From contig CALEDQ010000030.1 of NCBI GenBank assembly GCA_937949615.1, forward strand, positions 124,001-188,000: a stretch of DNA of 64,000 nt. Reading direction: 5' to 3'. Below, one piece after another: positions 24,809 to 33,522 of the stretch. Below the pieces are notes generated by a model, which was not told where the DNA came from, did no database searches, and saw nothing but the letters and a program-made list of their open reading frames with translations. The number at the start of each line of letters is the position of its first letter. The stretch's first letter is position 1. The stretch comes from an uncultured bacterium (GTDB lineage: Bacteria > Muiribacteriota > Ozemobacteria > Ozemobacterales > Ozemobacteraceae). A program made the translations under genes and the position numbers.

Positions 24809-25711
24809 TCAGAAATCAGCGATCTGATCTACAAGTTCTGGTTTGTCAACGAATGGGTTGCGGTTGTTCTGAAAGTTCTGAATGCGGTCGTTGCGCTTCT
24901 TTTCGAGTTCATCGACCGGATCTTCTTTGTTCCAGCGGCGCAGAGTCGCTTCTTCGGCATCAGAAATATTGATCTTGTAGCGGATTGAGAAATAGAACAT
25001 GCCACGGGCGGTATTGCCACGCTGTTCTTTGCGCACTTCAAACACGTCGCCGTCAGTCTTGCTGCCGCCCTGTTCCCAGCTGACGCTATTCACTACACCA
25101 AATGGATTGTTGCCTCTGATGCCGTTGGCTTTTGAGTCAGCGGGGAAGAGATGATGAAGATCACATTTGGCGATACCCACGGCACCCTTTGACTGAGGCC
25201 ATGAATGTTCGACATTCATGTTGGTCGCATCGGGTTCACCGCTGGTTTTGAGTTTACGACCAGTATAAACACATTCAACGTAACCGTCGCGATTGTCGAT
25301 ATCACTGAAAATGAGATCCTGGGCTCTCTGATAACCAACTGAAACATGGTTGTTGACCAGGTTGAACAGTTCTTTTTTCAGTGCTTCATCACGCAAACCA
25401 GTCGCACGACCATACATGTCGGCGCCTTTTTCCATGTCGGGAACGGCAAGATTGCCATTGGCGTGGAATGGGTCGGTAAGATCGCCGGAAATATGCGAAT
25501 AAAGTTTGTTCAGAGCGTCTCTGGTCTTGTAAATGCTGACCTGAGCCTTCGGGTTGTGCTGCTCGATCTCATCGAGATGCAGCATGATTTCTTTATAGAG
25601 TTCCTGGGGTGATTTGGCCGGGCGCTGCTTTGAGCCGGCATCGACACAGGTAGAGAAAGCGAAGAAGAAAAGAACGGTTATTACGATACTTAATACGTTG
25701 TGGCGCCTCAT
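24809..25711 (-). CDS. Secreted endonuclease I family nuclease
   Basis: A secreted or periplasmic nonspecific nuclease of the Endonuclease_1 (EndA/bacillary DNase-like) His-Me finger family. I place the start at ATG 25711, 7 bases after AAGGGGG, rather than at the upstream GTG 25735, giving 300 aa with a clear signal peptide (residues about 1-24, cleaved near VDAGS). Family motifs are NVEHSWPQS (catalytic His), then CDLHHLFPAD and NNPFG in the metal-binding core. The N-terminal 100 residues are a helical extension. It would degrade extracellular nucleic acid for nutrition. Confidence 0.88.
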   Translation of the reverse strand: MRRHNVLSIVITVLFFFAFSTCVDAGSKQRPAKSPQELYKEIMLHLDEIEQHNPKAQVSIYKTRDALNKLYSHISGDLTDPFHANGNLAVPDMEKGADMYGRATGLRDEALKKELFNLVNNHVSVGYQRAQDLIFSDIDNRDGYVECVYTGRKLKTSGEPDATNMNVEHSWPQSKGAVGIAKCDLHHLFPADSKANGIRGNNPFGVVNSVSWEQGGSKTDGDVFEVRKEQRGNTARGMFYFSIRYKINISDAEEATLRRWNKEDPVDELEKKRNDRIQNFQNNRNPFVDKPELVDQIADF

Positions 25712-26000
25712 GGCAACCCCCTTTTGAATACTCACATACTTATCAGGGCTACTCGATTACAACATCAATAAATACTCAAACCGAAGTTTGTACATAGAAT
25801 TATGACAGCTTTTTTTATGTTCCGCAACCCCCAGTTTTTTTAAAAAAGAGTCTATTTCACAACAACCTGTTTTGTAACCTGCATACACAGCTGGATTTTT
25901 TTCAGCTTCAGATATATTTTGTTTCTTTAAAGCGTTGCAAGATTCGTTTCTCTCAGGCAGAATGTATTGCTGGAAAGATTTTTCTAACAGGAAATAATAC

Positions 26001-28358
26001 TTGGAAGACGTCAACAGTCTTATCAGCGAACTTGCGGCACCGGTAAAAGCCTTCAGGGTATTTGCCCTGGAAAAGGCTATCCGTTCTGGCGAATCAGAGG
26101 AACTTCTCAAAGCTCTGAGCGCACGCTTGCAGTTCGAAGATGACGATGAATGCCTGATGCTGTTGCGTCACGCCATTTCTTCCGTGGAAGAACGCCTGAG
26201 CCGCAAAAAAACTCCGGCAAAACCTGCCCCCGAAAAAATCAGTCCGGCGGCGTTCGCAAAAATGCCCCCCGAACAGCAGCTCGACGCGCTGCGAAAAACG
26301 CCGACCGCAGTTCTGAAAAAAGATGGGGGCGTGGCAACCATAAAATTTCTCTGGCAGGCCGCCTGCAAGCCGGTAGTAAAGGCTGAAATAACCCGCCGGT
26401 GTTCTTCTTTCTGGCCGTCAGAACTGGTTGATCTTCTTGAAGCCGGGCTGAATGTTAATTCTTCGGTATTGCAGATCGCCTGTCTCGAAGCAATCATCGC
26501 CCGCTTCCCTGACCGACTGCAAAAAAACTTCGACCGCCTGGTAATGTCTGCTGATCCGATCATTCGAGCAACCGCCATTCGCGGGCTGGCCAGAAAACAC
26601 CCGGCCAGTGCGGCCACCTTTCTTTCTGAATCTCTGAGAAAAGGTGACTACTATACCCGGCTTGCGGCTCTCAGAGCCATGTCGATCATGCCGTTCAATC
26701 TCAACAAATCGAGCATCATCGAGCTGCTCGGGCGTGAAAAAGACGAAAGACTGCAGAAAATCGTGGCAGCCATTATTTTATCGAATCCAGACCGCGAGAT
26801 TCCGTTTCGTATCTGCGACATCATCGAAAAAACACCCCAGTCGCGTCACGAATTTCTTCTCGAGCTGCAGAAAAACTGCTGCGCCATGATCCGCATGGCC
26901 GAGATCTGCCCGGATTTCAATCAATTCCTCGCCACTCTGAAAAAATATCCGAAGCGCATTAAAGCCCGTCATTTCGTGCAAAGCTGCATCAACGCCTACG
27001 ACGGTGCCGACCCCGACACCCGCCGGGAGCTGATTTTGCTGCTCCAGGAAAAACGCCAGCTCAAAGAAGTTGCAGAAGCAATCGACAGTATGAAGGTTTC
27101 TGACAGTCACGAGCTGCTGAAGCTGGTATTTGAAACCAGGCCGGTTAAAACTGCTGAGGCAGAAGTCAGGACCACCACCGCACCAGTTATTACCAGTCAG
27201 CCAGCAACCGTCGAAGATTCACCCGACCTTCTGAAGCGCCTTCTCAGAATCAGGGCGGTGGGTGACAAGGGCGCCAGAGAAACAATATCTGAAGCCTTTG
27301 CCGCCGGGCGATCCGGAACCAATCTTATGCCTTCAGCTTTTCGCGCCGCAGTTGCCTGCGAAGACAACCGCTGGTGTGACCGCGCCAGACAGGTTCTCCG
27401 CAGCGACAGCGAAGATCTGATCGCTGCCGCCCTTGAATATCTTGCTGCCTTCGACAGCGACAGTTTCATGCTGCAGATAAGAGTATTCATAAATTCGCCG
27501 TCTCTGATCGTCAGAACCGCCCTGTTACGGAGTTTGTGCCGCCAGAGCCCGGAAAATGCCAGAGAATTGCTCGCCTCGATGCTCGGCGACAAAGACGCCC
27601 GCGTCAGGGAAAAAGCGATCAGTTCACTGATTCATTTCGAGTTTGCGAGTATCCGTGACCTGCTGCCGGCATTTCTCGAACGCGAAAGCAACCCCGAAAT
27701 GCTCAACGCCTGCCTGTCTTTTTACCTGACGAACCCGGTCATGGAAAGCACCTTCGACCTGACACGGCTGGCATCTCTCAAACCCGAAATGCAGGGTCTT
27801 TTCAGCAATACCTGCAATATGCTCAAAGAAACCCTGATCGAATTCAATATAGCCTCAGAAGAAGAGATTTCCGCATATATTGAGCGTCAGACTGCCGTCC
27901 ATACCGAAAGCGAAAAGAACCGCGAAGAAAAGCTCGAAAAAGAAAGGCTTGAAAAGCTTGCAGCAAAAGTAAAATGGAACCTTGCCGATTCCTTCAGCGA
28001 GCTTTCAGAATATTACCCGCTGCTGAAGAAAGTTTTTCTCGGCGGCATGCTGCTGCTGGCTCTGTTTTTCTACCTCTCCGGCTCAGAAGAAGACACTGTC
28101 CCTGAAGCAGTGCCGGGCTATACCGCTGTAGCGTCACAGGTTTCCGAGTTCAAACTCAGTGTCAGACAGTTCAACAGCAGTGATGGCTCGATTTCAGCCA
28201 TTACTCAGGACAACCAGAAAATTCTCGCCCTGCCAAGATCGGGCAAGGCTTTTGTCGCCAACCCCGGCGACAGCATCATCATCAGGGCGATGCCGTTCAG
28301 AACCCTGCCTGATCAGACTCTGGTGGTAAAAACCATTGAAGTGATCAATTCGCGATAA
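26001..28358 (+). CDS. HEAT-repeat protein with C-terminal membrane anchor (785 aa)
   Basis: TTG start with AGGA 8 bases upstream. Most of the protein is a solenoid of alpha-helical HEAT-like repeats, for example around residues 20-60, 160-240 and 430-580 (SPSLIVRTALLRSL, DKDARVREKAISSL). A charged coiled-coil stretch of Glu/Lys (about 620-655) precedes one membrane helix (about 680-697, FLGGMLLLALFFYLSG). A short domain of about 80 residues follows on the far side. It is probably an inner-membrane scaffold for protein contacts. It sits just upstream of an ECF sigma/anti-sigma pair and a pseudopilin operon, so it may belong to that system. Confidence 0.8.
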   Translation: MEDVNSLISELAAPVKAFRVFALEKAIRSGESEELLKALSARLQFEDDDECLMLLRHAISSVEERLSRKKTPAKPAPEKISPAAFAKMPPEQQLDALRKTPTAVLKKDGGVATIKFLWQAACKPVVKAEITRRCSSFWPSELVDLLEAGLNVNSSVLQIACLEAIIARFPDRLQKNFDRLVMSADPIIRATAIRGLARKHPASAATFLSESLRKGDYYTRLAALRAMSIMPFNLNKSSIIELLGREKDERLQKIVAAIILSNPDREIPFRICDIIEKTPQSRHEFLLELQKNCCAMIRMAEICPDFNQFLATLKKYPKRIKARHFVQSCINAYDGADPDTRRELILLLQEKRQLKEVAEAIDSMKVSDSHELLKLVFETRPVKTAEAEVRTTTAPVITSQPATVEDSPDLLKRLLRIRAVGDKGARETISEAFAAGRSGTNLMPSAFRAAVACEDNRWCDRARQVLRSDSEDLIAAALEYLAAFDSDSFMLQIRVFINSPSLIVRTALLRSLCRQSPENARELLASMLGDKDARVREKAISSLIHFEFASIRDLLPAFLERESNPEMLNACLSFYLTNPVMESTFDLTRLASLKPEMQGLFSNTCNMLKETLIEFNIASEEEISAYIERQTAVHTESEKNREEKLEKERLEKLAAKVKWNLADSFSELSEYYPLLKKVFLGGMLLLALFFYLSGSEEDTVPEAVPGYTAVASQVSEFKLSVRQFNSSDGSISAITQDNQKILALPRSGKAFVANPGDSIIIRAMPFRTLPDQTLVVKTIEVINSR

Positions 28359-28412
28359 TTATGTTATCTTTTGTCGAGATGAGGCGTAGTAGTAAACAGA
28401 AGGAACTGATGT

Positions 28413-28916
28413 GTGAACAATGACAAAGAATTTTCGCGGTTGATCGAAGAAACATGGCGGTCGCTCGGTTTCTTTCTGAGATATCTTGGTCTGCCGGAGT
28501 CAGAAGTGGATGACATAGCTCAGGAAGCTTATCTGAAAGCCTTCAAGGCCTTCGACAGATATGAATCGGGCCGATCGTTCAAGTCATGGCTGTTTTCGAT
28601 CGCGAAGAATACCTTCATCGACTGGACCCGCCGCCAGAAATGTCAGCGCCAGTATATGGAGGCCAGCTTCAGCAAAGACTACTGTGAAACATTCGAGGAA
28701 GATGCCAACAATCGCACTCAGGTCAGAGAAATGCTCTCCCGACTGACCCCGGAAGAACAGGTCCTGGTGGAACTGCGCTTTTTTCAGGATCTGCCCTTCG
28801 CCGAGATCGCAGAGCTGACCAGCCTCAGCGTTGGTGCGGTCAAAATGCGGATGATGCGCACGATTGAAAAACTGAAGACAGGCTGGAAGAAGGAAACTTA
28901 TGACCAGAATCTGTGA
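28413..28916 (+). CDS. ECF-type RNA polymerase sigma factor
   Basis: A 167-aa group 4 sigma factor. Region 2 (about residues 12-80) includes DDIAQEAYLKAFKAFDRY and SWLFSIAKNTFIDWTRR; region 4 (about 110-160) has LTPEEQVLVELRFFQDLPFAEIAELTSLSVGAVKMRM with a helix-turn-helix. GTG start with AAGGA upstream. It overlaps the next gene, its presumed anti-sigma factor, by 17 bases, the usual arrangement for a cognate pair. The target promoters are not identifiable here but are likely to include this operon. Confidence 0.93.
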   Translation: MNNDKEFSRLIEETWRSLGFFLRYLGLPESEVDDIAQEAYLKAFKAFDRYESGRSFKSWLFSIAKNTFIDWTRRQKCQRQYMEASFSKDYCETFEEDANNRTQVREMLSRLTPEEQVLVELRFFQDLPFAEIAELTSLSVGAVKMRMMRTIEKLKTGWKKETYDQNL

Positions 28917-29502
28917 AAAGTTTATTGAAGAACTGACTTCTGGTAACCGCCAGTTCTCAGCAGAGCTGCGCGAGCATCTGGCTTCCTGCCCTGACTGCCT
29001 GCAGGCAGCCGAAAATCTCAGCCTCCTCAAAACTCATCGCAAACCCATTACCGGCAAAGAAGCCGCCTCGATAGCTGCCGTATTGAAAGCGGTTCAGACT
29101 GCAGAAGCCGCCGCAACAACTGGCACCACCGGTTCTTCGGCCACTGCGGCCGGGCCGGCAGTCATAGCCATACCATTCAAATTTGTGCTGCTGACGCTTC
29201 TCGCCGCTGCGGCCGCCATATCGATATTTATTAATGCCGAACTGAAAAAAGATCTCGAAACCATGCCACCAGGTCAGACCGAACAAAAACCGACTGTCAG
29301 CGCCAGCCAGGGCGCCGGGCCGTCAGAACTGGCTGTTTCTGCCACCGGCAGCGAGATAATCGCAACCGAAACAGTTTCAGGTTATAATGGTTCAGCCACA
29401 ATGAATATTGCGAGCCCGGGGCATCAGGTTGAAGAGACCGCTGCCAGCACCGGCACTGAAATAAAAATGTTCTCACCCGACGAGGAAGAAATCAGCCCTT
29501 GA
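28900..29502 (+). CDS. Zinc-finger (ZAS) anti-sigma factor with one membrane helix
   Basis: A 200-aa protein. The N-terminal cytoplasmic domain carries the ZAS motif H26-x3-C30-x2-C33 (EHLASCPDC) with Cys5 upstream as a possible fourth ligand. A hydrophobic helix lies at about 87-108 (AIPFKFVLLTLLAAAAAISIF), followed by a low-complexity Thr/Ser/Glu-rich extracytoplasmic tail. It would hold the ECF sigma factor until signalled, possibly by redox or proteolysis. It overlaps the sigma gene by 17 bases and the next gene by 4. Confidence 0.82.
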   Translation: MTRICEKFIEELTSGNRQFSAELREHLASCPDCLQAAENLSLLKTHRKPITGKEAASIAAVLKAVQTAEAAATTGTTGSSATAAGPAVIAIPFKFVLLTLLAAAAAISIFINAELKKDLETMPPGQTEQKPTVSASQGAGPSELAVSATGSEIIATETVSGYNGSATMNIASPGHQVEETAASTGTEIKMFSPDEEEISP

Positions 29503-31565
29503 CTGTCTTCGCCAGAAAATCTGCGACCATTGCCCCGACCCCGCGCTCATTTCAAAAAAGGCGCGGCATGGTCTTCTGGGTAGTAATGTCGGTCGTCACG
29601 ATCATGGCGATTTTTATTCTTTTCTACCACAATTTTTCGAAGCAGCTGGCTTTCTCGTCGTTTTATCACGTTAACCGCGAAAAGCTGCGCAATCTGACCG
29701 AAATCATGCTCGATTCTGCATTCAGCAACCTGCAGAATGTTACCCGTGACCCGGGCCATGAGCTGACCAAAAAAATCATCGAGCAGATGCGCACAGCCGC
29801 AATCAGCAACACCGCATTCGCACTGCCGGCACCGTTGTTTGACGCCAACAAAGAATCTCTTCTCAATGGCGCCGCGCTCAAATACACGCTGACTGGCAGG
29901 GTCTTCGACAAGCGCATTCAGACCCCGCAGAACCAGAAATATCACGACGGCGAGGGTCTTGGCACTCTCGAAATCTTCGTCGACGCCACCCTCGAAACCC
30001 CCTCAGGGAAGCTGCTGGCCCGCTGTCAGCGCCGCCGCCACTTTGATTTCAAATCGGCATGCCTCGTATCAAATTACAACAAACGCGCCAACTATTATGC
30101 CATGACCTTTCCACTTGATTTCGCTCTGCTGGTGCGTAACGGCCTGAGAGAATTCAATGAAGGCTACCGGGGCTTGAATATCAACGCCGGGCAGAAGCTG
30201 GTAATACAGGATCAAAGTTCGATTCCGGTCGACCGCCGCGGCTTTGTCTACTTTGGGCAGGCCGATCAGAACGAAGAAAGCAAACGTGTCTTTCTGAACA
30301 CCTCCGATGCGGACAACGCCGATGCTTTGATGCCGCAGATTCCTGTAGAAACCTTCAATATCAACCAGGAAGAATGTTTCAAGCTTCTACCAGAACTTAA
30401 ACAGAATCTCGAAGCCAATGAGGTTAAAATCTCGAAACTCAAAAACCTCAACGGCGTCTTCTCGATGCGCCGCTTCCCGGCGGCACGCACCGGCACCCCT
30501 GACAACCGCGAAAAAGAAGCGCGCAACGTATTGTCTGCCGCACCCGGCAGCCCAGACAAAGTAATTCCGCAGAACCCTTCCGGCATCAGCTTCGCCGGGC
30601 CAGTCGACAAATCATATCTCGACACCATTCTGCGCGGTGCCATCACCCAGCGCTGGCTGTATGTAGTTCATTTTGCTCTCGATGCCTCGAGCACCACCTA
30701 CGATGGCTCACCACTTCCCCCCGAAGGCAAAGAAAAGTTTGAATCGCTGCAGTTCGTCTGCTATTCGCCCGAAACACCACGCCTGAAAGACGGCAGCAAC
30801 CCGCAGCATCTCGATTTCTGCAAGCGCCTCGAAACGACGATCAACAATACCAACCCGCCTCTGCCGCTCTATTCGAACCTTGTCGAAGACTACCTGATGT
30901 ACCAGGGGCAACAATATTCGAAAAATCCGGTCACTGAAACCTTCAAAGCACCACCCAAATTTTTTGGCCGCAATTCATCACCACTCAGCGACCTGACCAT
31001 GACCGGCGGCGAGGGTTTCAGGCCATTCAGACATTACACACTCTGCGCCGCCCGCTATCTGCACGCTTCAGAACTTGAAAAGAACGGCGTCTACGATCGC
31101 AAAAACGGTGTTCTCAACCTGCGCGGCGTCGTCAGCGTCGAACTCGACCACGTCAGCCTCACCCCCCCAGCCGGGTCTGACCACTTAAAAATCAAGGGCG
31201 CCGGCGCCATTATCGCCCCGAATGGCTTCACCATCAACTGCGGCCTCAAGCGTGAAGACCCGGCCAAAGACCTTCTCATTCTGTTCACCCGCAAAGGCAA
31301 CATCAGAGTCGAAACCGATGCTCAGATCGAAGCCAGTCTGCTGGCCTTCAACGATTCGAATACCGGCGCGATCGTTCCGTCAAAGCCACTGAATGTTCTT
31401 GGTTCTGTTGGCGTCGACCAGCTGTTTCTCAGCCGCTTCCCGTCCTCGCCAGGCCGCATTCAGTATGACCAGCGCCTGAAGGCCGCGACTGACAATGATG
31501 AGATTTTTGCACTGACCGTTTCACCATGGGTAAGATATGAAGACATCAGTTTCGCCAAGGAATAA
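29499..31565 (+). CDS. Large membrane-anchored protein of a pseudopilin operon (688 aa)
   Basis: TTG start overlapping the anti-sigma stop. After a basic, Pro-rich start there is one membrane helix (about 25-45, MVFWVVMSVVTIMAIFILFYHN) and then a long extracytoplasmic region. The first 100 residues after the helix resemble PilX/GspK-like minor-pilin stems (FSSFYHVNREKLRNLTEIMLDSAF) but the Glu5-type processing motif is absent. The C-terminal part (about 530-640) has beta-helix-like wording, with LRGVVSVELDHV and IIAPNGFTINCG. I do not recognise a family. It probably works with the two downstream prepilin-like proteins. Confidence 0.7.
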   Translation: MTVFARKSATIAPTPRSFQKRRGMVFWVVMSVVTIMAIFILFYHNFSKQLAFSSFYHVNREKLRNLTEIMLDSAFSNLQNVTRDPGHELTKKIIEQMRTAAISNTAFALPAPLFDANKESLLNGAALKYTLTGRVFDKRIQTPQNQKYHDGEGLGTLEIFVDATLETPSGKLLARCQRRRHFDFKSACLVSNYNKRANYYAMTFPLDFALLVRNGLREFNEGYRGLNINAGQKLVIQDQSSIPVDRRGFVYFGQADQNEESKRVFLNTSDADNADALMPQIPVETFNINQEECFKLLPELKQNLEANEVKISKLKNLNGVFSMRRFPAARTGTPDNREKEARNVLSAAPGSPDKVIPQNPSGISFAGPVDKSYLDTILRGAITQRWLYVVHFALDASSTTYDGSPLPPEGKEKFESLQFVCYSPETPRLKDGSNPQHLDFCKRLETTINNTNPPLPLYSNLVEDYLMYQGQQYSKNPVTETFKAPPKFFGRNSSPLSDLTMTGGEGFRPFRHYTLCAARYLHASELEKNGVYDRKNGVLNLRGVVSVELDHVSLTPPAGSDHLKIKGAGAIIAPNGFTINCGLKREDPAKDLLILFTRKGNIRVETDAQIEASLLAFNDSNTGAIVPSKPLNVLGSVGVDQLFLSRFPSSPGRIQYDQRLKAATDNDEIFALTVSPWVRYEDISFAKE

Positions 31566-32025
31566 GCGTCGCAGCACCGGCGCCTTCTCGTTTGTAGAAG
31601 TGCTGATCGGCATGGTAATCCTGCAGATTGCCCTGCTGTCGTTTTTTCTCATCAATCAATCGTCAAGCTCGCAAAGTATGGATGCCTATTATGAATTTCT
31701 CGCCGCCTCACTCGGCAGCGAAGTGATCGAGTTCACTCAGGGCATGGGCTATGAATGGGCTGACAAGTTCATCACCAAACCCGATATTTTTCCGCTCGAC
31801 ACCTGGCATGGGGTGCTTGAAAAACCAATTTTTGCCGCCACTTCATATTTTCGCGAATGTGATTCATTCGAGCGCATGATCAGCATGAAAAAGATCAGCA
31901 CTGGCGGCAGCGGCATTCTTGTTACAGTTCAGGTCCGAGTCAAAAGCAACAACAAGGTCAAGTCCTGGCTCAGCCGAGGCCATCTGGCATTTTCGACCAT
32001 CGTCATGGAGAAACCTGCCAGATGA
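31537..32025 (+). CDS. Pseudopilin-like protein with prepilin signal (162 aa)
   Basis: The N-terminus carries a type IV prepilin signal: a basic leader of 16 residues ending in Gly-Ala, then FSFVEVLIGMVILQIALLSF, with Glu at mature position 5 and a hydrophobic helix. Prepilin peptidase would cut after Ala16. The remainder is a small extracytoplasmic domain. It belongs with type II secretion/type IV pilus minor pilins (PulG/GspI/PilV-like), but I cannot place it more exactly. It overlaps the upstream gene by 29 bases and the next by 4. Confidence 0.82.
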   Translation: MKTSVSPRNKRRSTGAFSFVEVLIGMVILQIALLSFFLINQSSSSQSMDAYYEFLAASLGSEVIEFTQGMGYEWADKFITKPDIFPLDTWHGVLEKPIFAATSYFRECDSFERMISMKKISTGGSGILVTVQVRVKSNNKVKSWLSRGHLAFSTIVMEKPAR

Positions 32026-32729
32026 GAAAACAACACCACGCCTTTACCCTCGTCGAAGTCATGATTGTCTGTGCTATCATGATGCTGATTCTCATACCCA
32101 CCTATCGCATTCTCTCACACGGCAGTCGCTCGGCCCTCAAGGGCGTTCAGCGCAACAACGTCGTCATGTCCGGGCAGCAGATACTCAGCCAGCTCAAACT
32201 CGACCTGACCCTTTCCTGCTTCATTTTCGTCAACGACAAGAGTCACAGCATCAGCGACATCTTCACCGAAACGACTACCGGCAGCGACGTGACGATCAGT
32301 TTTTACACCTTCAACGGCGACGAATACGAGAAAAAGGTTATTCCGACCAACAGCGGACCCGAAAGCTATCGCCGCATGAACCGGGTTGAATACATTCTCA
32401 AAAGCCGCTCCGGTTCGGTTTTTAAAACCCTCGAAAGGGTTCTGCACCTGCACCCGAAAATCGGCGGCGGCCAGAACCGCAAGGTTCTCAGCGACAAGGT
32501 CAATTTCTTTGAAATCAGACCAGAAACCATCACTTCAGCCGGTTATTCGCGCAGTTTTTTCCGTATTTCGCTGCAGCTCTTCGACCAGGACGACAATGTC
32601 TCGGGCAACGTCGGGCAGCTGTTCATCGCCGATTTCATGGAAACCGCCAACCCGACGATTCTCAACTCGATCATCAATAACCCCGGTCTGAACCGCAACT
32701 GGTATACCGACCCCCACAACACCGACTGA
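32022..32729 (+). CDS. Pseudopilin-like protein with prepilin signal (235 aa)
   Basis: Short basic leader (MRKQHHA) then FTLVEVMIVCAIMMLILIPTY, a classic prepilin N-terminus with Glu at mature position 5 and Ala at the -1 position. The length and the GspJ/PilW-like middle (a long beta-rich domain after a helical stem, KLDLTLSCFIF) suggest a minor pseudopilin of the J/W type. The ATGA overlap with the previous pseudopilin implies paired translation and assembly. A C9 tract lies 9 bases past its stop. Confidence 0.82.
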   Translation: MRKQHHAFTLVEVMIVCAIMMLILIPTYRILSHGSRSALKGVQRNNVVMSGQQILSQLKLDLTLSCFIFVNDKSHSISDIFTETTTGSDVTISFYTFNGDEYEKKVIPTNSGPESYRRMNRVEYILKSRSGSVFKTLERVLHLHPKIGGGQNRKVLSDKVNFFEIRPETITSAGYSRSFFRISLQLFDQDDNVSGNVGQLFIADFMETANPTILNSIINNPGLNRNWYTDPHNTD

Positions 32730-32738
32730 TCGACTTTA

Positions 32739-32747
32739 CCCCCCCCC
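32739..32747. repeat. C9 homopolymer after pseudopilin gene
   Basis: Nine consecutive C residues 9 bases past the pseudopilin stop, followed by ACTTTTTT. It is outside any frame I can support. Confidence 0.9.
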
Positions 32748-32779
32748 ACTTTTTTAAAATAAAACAGCATAATAAAAAC

Positions 32780-32824
32780 TCCCCATGCCTGGCATTTTAT
32801 TAATGCCTGCATGGGGAAGTTTAT
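32780..32824. terminator. Long imperfect inverted repeat between convergent genes
   Basis: TCCCCATGC ... GCATGGGGA arms, with a second nested pair GGCATT/AATGCC around TTATT, forming one long hairpin in the 148-base gap between convergent genes. No clean T tract follows (AGTTTATAAAG), but its position fits a shared bidirectional terminator. A partial copy (TATGGGGAAACTT) follows at 32832. Confidence 0.5.
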
Positions 32825-32877
32825 AAAGCCTTATGGGGAAACTTACTCAGGTCAGTTCCGCACCATCTCTGGAAAGA

Positions 32878-33402
32878 TCAATCAGCAAACTGGACGAGAG
32901 ATTCCTGGAAGCGTTTATATTGTTCCTTATACTGGTCAAGGGTTTTCTGATCCTTATACCTGATTCCAAAAACACGGCGAGTGTTGGTTTCGGGATCCTG
33001 CAGATCTTCATAGGTCCGGAAATATGAGCCATCCTGGCTCTCGATAGTGAACTGTTCGATTTTCTTTCCGTCTTTATCTGCTTTTTCACATGACAACTGC
33101 TTTTCAGTGTCCTGTTTCAGGAAAATATCAGAAGGTTCTCCATTCCATTGTGGCGAGAAAACATAGAATGCTACATCATTCGAGGGAGAAACGAAGAACG
33201 CGCTGTCATGCCCTTCTGTGCTGGTCGTCCCTTTCAGAGAAGGCTCAACCCGGAAGTCTGCGGGATACTGGATTTCGAACCAGGCTCCGTCGAATTTCTT
33301 CCATTCTTTTTCTGAAAGTTTATCAGCGCCATAAGTGAATTGAATTCCAGCGGCAAGAGCAAAAACTGCCACCAGTATGAAAAGAGATACTTTTAATTTC
33401 AT
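32878..33402 (-). CDS. Secreted protein of unknown function (174 aa)
   Basis: GGAGG lies 8 bases before the ATG. A signal peptide is clear (residues about 1-25, cleaved near TYGAD). The mature part is rich in aromatic and charged residues; KFDGAWFEIQYPADFRVEPS is a stretch often seen in small periplasmic proteins with a PsbP-like or photosystem-type alpha/beta fold, but I do not assign one. It is the leftmost gene of a minus-strand group of exported proteins; a 120-base gap separates it from the M15 peptidase gene. Confidence 0.7.
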   Translation of the reverse strand: MKLKVSLFILVAVFALAAGIQFTYGADKLSEKEWKKFDGAWFEIQYPADFRVEPSLKGTTSTEGHDSAFFVSPSNDVAFYVFSPQWNGEPSDIFLKQDTEKQLSCEKADKDGKKIEQFTIESQDGSYFRTYEDLQDPETNTRRVFGIRYKDQKTLDQYKEQYKRFQESLVQFAD

Positions 33403-33522
33403 TTTCGTGTCCTCCGGCTAACTTATCTTACGTGTAATTAAAACAACCTGATAAAACCGCTTCATTTCTATCACAATGCGGGTTGATTCTTAACCCTGCA
33501 TTTGCAGGCGACGAAAAAAGGA

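Noticed and set aside
25757..26110. 117-codon minus-strand frame in the gap before the HEAT gene
   Set aside because: No ribosome-binding site, poor composition, and it runs into the HEAT gene.
31537..32729. Prepilin processing site with non-standard -1 residue (Gly15 or His)
   Set aside because: With mature Phe1 and Glu5 aligned, the -1 residue is Ala in both proteins, which is an accepted variant.
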